This document shows, piece by piece, positions 8,423 to 11,405 of a stretch of 11,405 nt of DNA. Under the pieces are notes generated by a model, which searched no databases, had not been told where the DNA came from, and saw only the letters and a program-made list of their open reading frames with translations. This DNA is from Akkermansia sp. (GTDB lineage: Bacteria > Verrucomicrobiota > Verrucomicrobiia > Verrucomicrobiales > Akkermansiaceae): NCBI GenBank assembly GCA_020047775.1, contig JAIFNK010000099.1:1-11405 (forward strand), in the 5' to 3' direction. Each line of letters begins with the position of its first letter. Position 1 is the stretch's first letter. The translations under genes and the position numbers were made by a program.

Positions 8423-8458
8423 AACATCATTTCCGCAGGCAGCGACGACGGAATTGTT

Positions 8459-8464
8459 AGGTGG
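8459..8464 (+). promoter_or_regulatory. Ribosome binding site deciding the sulfatase start
   Basis: AGGTGG lies five bases before the ATG at 8470 and matches the Shine-Dalgarno consensus AGGAGG at five of six positions. It overlaps the in-frame GTG at 8461. It therefore argues that translation begins at 8470, since a GTG inside the binding site would have no ribosome site of its own. It is the clearest such site in the window. Confidence 0.6.
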
Positions 8465-8469
8465 ATTTC

Positions 8470-9963
8470 ATGAAACGTTTTATCTTGTTCGTCACGCTTC
8501 CCGCGCTCCTCTGCTGCCAGTCTTTTGGCGCGAGGCCCAACATTCTGTTCATCGCCATCGACGATCAGAATGACTGGATCGGCCACCTCGGCGGGCATCC
8601 GCTGGCGAAGACCCCCCACATCGACCAGCTCGCCGCGCGCGGCACCACCTTTCTCAACGCGCACTGCAACTCGCCGGTGTGCAATCCCTCGCGCACCAGC
8701 CTGATGCTCGGCCTGCGCCCGACCACCACCGGTGTCTATGGGCTCGCGCCGTGGTTCCGCAGTCTGCCGGAGTTGAAGGACCGGGTGACACTGCCCCAGC
8801 ACTTTGCCGACAACGGCTACCGCACCGCGGCAACGGGGAAGATCTATCATCTCGGCACCGGCGGCAAGGAGAAGGGCCTGGCCGGCTCCAAGCCGGAGTT
8901 TCAAATCACCGCGCCCTTCGGCGGCGTCGGTAGTTTGCCAGAACGGAAACTCATCCCGCCCACGCCCATGGGGAATCATCGAGCGATGGATTGGGGGGTG
9001 TGGCCGCCCGACAATGACGATACTGGAAAAGGGGATTACAAGGTCGCGAGTTGGGCGATCGAGCAAATCAAGAGCGCGCCGAAGGACCAGCCGTTTTTCA
9101 TCTCCGCCGGGTTTTTCCTGCCACACGTCCCGTGTTATGCCACGCAGAAGTGGTTCGATCTCTATCCGGACGACGACAGCGTGCTGCCGAAGATCCTCGA
9201 AAACGACCGTGACGACACGCCGCGTTTCTCGTGGTATCTGCATTGGAATCTACCTGAACCGCGCCTCAAGTGGGTCAAGGACAACCACCAATGGCGGAAC
9301 CTCGTCCGCAGTTATCTCGCGTGCACCAGTTTTGTGGACTCGCAGATCGGGCGTCTCATGACCGCGCTCGATCAAGCGGGTGTCGCCGATAACACCATCG
9401 TCGTCATCTGGGGCGACCACGGCTGGCACCTGGGCGAAAAGGGGATTACCGGAAAAAACACCCTGTGGGATCGCGGCACCAAAGTTCCGCTCATCTTCGC
9501 CGGCCCCGGGGTGAGTCCCGGGCAGCGCTGCACGCAACCCGCTGAGTTGCTGGACATTTTTCCCACGCTCGTCGCACTCACCGCGGTGCCGGAGCGCGAC
9601 GACTTGGAAGGGCTCAGTCTCGCCCCGCAGCTCAAGGACGCCGCCGCGAAACGCGAACGCCCCGCCATCACCAGCCACAACCAGGGGAACCACGGGATTC
9701 GCAGCGAGCGGTGGCGCTACATCCACTACGCCGACGGCAGCGAGGAGCTCTATGACATGCAGGCCGATCCCAACGAATGGACCAATCTCGCCGGCAAGCC
9801 GGAGCACGCCGCAGTCATCGCCGCGCACAAGAAATGGTTGCCGAAAACCGACCTGCCGCCCGCTCCGGGCAGCGCCAACCGCATCCTTACCTATGACAAA
9901 AAGACGGATGTAGCCCTTTGGGAAAACCAACCGGTGAGGCGCGGCGACCCGATCCCCGAATGA
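8470..9963 (+). CDS. Exported type I sulfatase, iduronate-2-sulfatase-like
   Basis: This 497-residue enzyme should hydrolyse sulfate esters on a carbohydrate outside the cytoplasm. Residues 1-21 form a signal peptide (MKRFILFVTLPALLC, ending in FGA). The calcium-binding pair D31-D32 lies in RPNILFIAIDDQND. The formylglycine signature CNPSR starts at Cys71 (codon 8680-8682), so maturation by a formylglycine-generating enzyme is needed; none is encoded here. Further active-site candidates are K124 and H127 in GKIYHLG, the FFLPHVP His, D316-H317 in WGDHGWHLGEKG and K329 in GKNTLW. GKIYH and GDHGWHLGEKG are typical of the iduronate-2-sulfatase-like branch rather than classical arylsulfatases. The C-terminal region has the usual RSERWRYIHYADGSEELYD and DPNEWTNLA. 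Length is normal. An in-frame GTG at 8461 would add three residues, but the AGGTGG site favours 8470. The gene follows the PDZ-mosaic gene by 47 bases. True substrate specificity is unknown. Confidence 0.95.
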   Translation: MKRFILFVTLPALLCCQSFGARPNILFIAIDDQNDWIGHLGGHPLAKTPHIDQLAARGTTFLNAHCNSPVCNPSRTSLMLGLRPTTTGVYGLAPWFRSLPELKDRVTLPQHFADNGYRTAATGKIYHLGTGGKEKGLAGSKPEFQITAPFGGVGSLPERKLIPPTPMGNHRAMDWGVWPPDNDDTGKGDYKVASWAIEQIKSAPKDQPFFISAGFFLPHVPCYATQKWFDLYPDDDSVLPKILENDRDDTPRFSWYLHWNLPEPRLKWVKDNHQWRNLVRSYLACTSFVDSQIGRLMTALDQAGVADNTIVVIWGDHGWHLGEKGITGKNTLWDRGTKVPLIFAGPGVSPGQRCTQPAELLDIFPTLVALTAVPERDDLEGLSLAPQLKDAAAKRERPAITSHNQGNHGIRSERWRYIHYADGSEELYDMQADPNEWTNLAGKPEHAAVIAAHKKWLPKTDLPPAPGSANRILTYDKKTDVALWENQPVRRGDPIPE

Positions 9964-10058
9964 AATTCCGACTCACCATGCTTGCGCTCGCCGCACCTGA
10001 AATCGGTTCCATCATCCCCGGCGACCACGCGTGGACCGCATCGCGCGTCAGGTGTTGA
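9960..10058 (+). other. Possible 32-codon reading frame or gene remnant between the sulfatases
   Basis: An ATG overlapping the sulfatase stop as ATGA opens a 32-codon frame beginning MKFRLTMLALAAPEIG, which looks like the first residues of a signal peptide but then loses hydrophobic character. It ends in a TGA inside the hairpin at 10057-10072. Another frame is open from 10001 past the next gene's start and reads VDRIARQVLTGRPVWSVAQG, which has a protein-like composition. Together these could be the debris of a deleted or frameshifted gene, or chance in GC-rich DNA. I recognise no family. Confidence 0.2.
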
Positions 10059-10072
10059 CGGGTCGGCCCGTC
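10057..10072 (+). other. Perfect GC-rich hairpin between the two sulfatase genes
   Basis: GACGGG (10057-10062) and CCCGTC (10067-10072) form a perfect 6-bp stem around the tetraloop TCGG. A T-rich stretch (five T's) begins only about 17 bases downstream, so it does not fit a standard intrinsic terminator. It could weakly attenuate read-through into the second sulfatase or stabilise the upstream transcript end, or be chance. Confidence 0.35.
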
Positions 10073-10115
10073 TGGAGTGTGGCGCAGGGTTTTTCCCGTT
10101 TTCCCAATCGTAACC

Positions 10116-11405
10116 ATGAAGCTCTCGCTACTTGCCTTCCTCTTGTGTCTCCCGGGTCCGGCTTGGGCCGCACCGGCGAAACCTAACATCATCGTGATCA
10201 TGGCCGACGATCTCGGCTATGGGGATATCTCATGCAACGGCGCCACCGCGGTGAGTACGCCGGCGATCGACCGGCTCGCCCGTGAAGGCGCACGTTTCAC
10301 CAGCGGTTATTGCTCGGCGTCCACCTGCACGCCGTCGCGCTTTTCCCTGCTCACCGGCACCTACGCGTTCCGGCAGAAGAACACCGGCATCGCCCCGCCT
10401 AACGGACCATTGATCGTCAAGCCCGGCACCGAGACCCTTCCGGCCATTCTCAAACGCGCGGGTTATGCCACGGCGGTGATCGGCAAGTGGCATCTCGGTC
10501 TGGGCGATCCCGCGCCGGATTGGAACGGCGTAATCAAACCCGGCCCGCTGGAGATCGGATTCGACCATTGTTTTTTACTCCCGACGACCAATGACCGCGT
10601 GCCGCAGGTTTACCTCGAAGACCACCGGGTGAGATATCTCGACCCTGCCGACCCGCTGTGGGTCGGGGACAAGTCGCCATCGCCCGACCATCCCACCGGC
10701 ATCAGCCATCGCGACACGCTCAAGATGGATTGGTCCCACGGCCACAACCAGACGATCCACAACGGCATCAGCCGCATCGGTTTTTACACCGGCGGCATCA
10801 AGGCGCGCTTCCGCGACGAAGACCTGGCGGATGAATGGGTCAAACAATCCAACCGCTGGATCGAACAGAACAAGGACCGCCCGTTTTTCCTGTTTTTCGC
10901 CTCGCACAACATCCACGTGCCGCGCGCCGTGCACGAGCGGTTCCAGGGGAAAACCACACTGGGGCCCCGCGGCGACAGCATCGTCGAGTTCGACTGGTGC
11001 GTGGACGAGTTGATGAAGACGCTCGACCGCCTCGGTCTCGCGAAGAACACGCTGGTGCTCCTCTGCTCCGACAACGGCCCGGTGCTCGACGACGGTTACA
11101 AGGATGGAGCGGTTGAAAAAATCGGCAAACACCAGCCCGCCGGTCCTTACAGCGGCGGCAAGTACAGCGTATTCGAGGGCGGCACCCGCACGCCGTTCAT
11201 CACCCGCTGGCCGGGGCGCATCCAGCCCGGTGTTTCCGCTGAAGTGGTTTGCACCATCGACCTTGCCGCCAGCTTCGCGGCGCTCACCGGCCAAACTCTG
11301 GCAGATGAGGGTTGCCGGGACAGCCTCAACGTGCTCGGGGCCCTGCTCGGCGAGCCAGGTGCCAAGGGGCGCGACCACCTCCTGCAGCAGAATAACGGCG
11401 GCGAC
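10116..11405 (+). CDS. Exported type I sulfatase, arylsulfatase-like, 3' end outside the window
   Basis: The frame is open from the ATG at 10116 to the last base (430 codons, no stop), so the C-terminus lies beyond the window. Residues 1-18 form a signal peptide (MKLSLLAFLLCLPGPAWA). The active site is nearly complete: D31-D32 in MADDLGYGD, the formylglycine signature CTPSR at Cys71 (codon 10326-10328), K124 and H126 in GKWHLG, H264 in SHNIHVP, D319-N320 in CSDNGPV and K349 in YSGGKYSVFEGGTRTPF. These are the classical arylsulfatase A-like residues, unlike the iduronate-2-sulfatase type of the upstream gene. Residues about 196-215 are rich in His (ISHRDTLKMDWSHGHNQTIH). Compared with usual lengths of 450-520 residues, perhaps 20-90 are missing. 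No Shine-Dalgarno sequence is visible; the start is chosen because it gives a clean signal peptide. The 152-base gap upstream allows a separate promoter. The enzyme likely removes sulfate from the same class of glycan as its neighbour, which is inference. Confidence 0.93.
   Translation, partial: MKLSLLAFLLCLPGPAWAAPAKPNIIVIMADDLGYGDISCNGATAVSTPAIDRLAREGARFTSGYCSASTCTPSRFSLLTGTYAFRQKNTGIAPPNGPLIVKPGTETLPAILKRAGYATAVIGKWHLGLGDPAPDWNGVIKPGPLEIGFDHCFLLPTTNDRVPQVYLEDHRVRYLDPADPLWVGDKSPSPDHPTGISHRDTLKMDWSHGHNQTIHNGISRIGFYTGGIKARFRDEDLADEWVKQSNRWIEQNKDRPFFLFFASHNIHVPRAVHERFQGKTTLGPRGDSIVEFDWCVDELMKTLDRLGLAKNTLVLLCSDNGPVLDDGYKDGAVEKIGKHQPAGPYSGGKYSVFEGGTRTPFITRWPGRIQPGVSAEVVCTIDLAASFAALTGQTLADEGCRDSLNVLGALLGEPGAKGRDHLLQQNNGGD

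Noticed and set aside
8419..8460. A 13-codon frame (MKHHFRRQRRRNC) overlapping the stop of the PDZ-mosaic gene.
   Set aside because: It is very short and has no ribosome site. Its Arg-rich composition is likely chance; the later AGGTGG serves the sulfatase.
8461..8463. GTG as the start codon of the iduronate-2-sulfatase-like gene.
   Set aside because: The GTG lies inside the AGGTGG ribosome-binding sequence that is correctly spaced for the ATG at 8470.
10055..10083. TTGACG as a -35 promoter box for the second sulfatase.
   Set aside because: At the expected spacing the sequence is TGTGGC, with no -10-like element, and TTGACG is largely part of the hairpin stem.

Overview
The window is GC-rich DNA that codes densely on the + strand only. 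It carries five genes with a visible stop and a sixth that runs off the right edge; the first gene also runs off the left edge. The families present point to a member of the Planctomycetota-Verrucomicrobiota group: a DUF1549/DUF1553 (PSCyt2/PSD1) protein, a Tat-exported DUF1501 protein, an SHD1-like domain fused to an acetylesterase, a PDZ-containing protein resembling DUF6288, and two type I sulfatases. Verrucomicrobiota seems more likely to me, but the sequence alone does not settle it.

Layout. Positions 1-1901 hold the C-terminal part of a PSCyt2-PSD1 protein. Four bases later (1906-3384) comes a DUF1501 protein with a twin-arginine signal; this pair is a standard two-gene unit in these phyla. 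After a 108-base gap, 3493-4797 encodes a secreted SGNH-type carbohydrate acetylesterase (SASA family) with an N-terminal SHD1-like domain. Then 4835-8422 encodes a 1195-residue exported mosaic: signal peptide, PDZ domain, helical toroid-like region, HEAT-like repeats, a beta-sandwich-like region and a small C-terminal beta-rich module. Next, 8470-9963 encodes an iduronate-2-sulfatase-like sulfatase. After a 152-base gap, 10116 to the right edge encodes an arylsulfatase-type enzyme lacking only its last residues.

How the genes may work together. Every protein whose N-terminus is visible carries an export signal. A deacetylating esterase and two desulfating enzymes in one co-directional run suggest removal of acetyl and sulfate decorations from an extracellular glycan, probably a sulfated polysaccharide. 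The PSD1-DUF1501 pair and the DUF6288-like protein have no established activity that I know of. Their presence in the same run is the most interesting point, but a functional link rests only on neighbourhood.

No tRNA, rRNA, CRISPR array, insertion sequence or clear terminator was found. There is no gene-free stretch longer than 300 bases.
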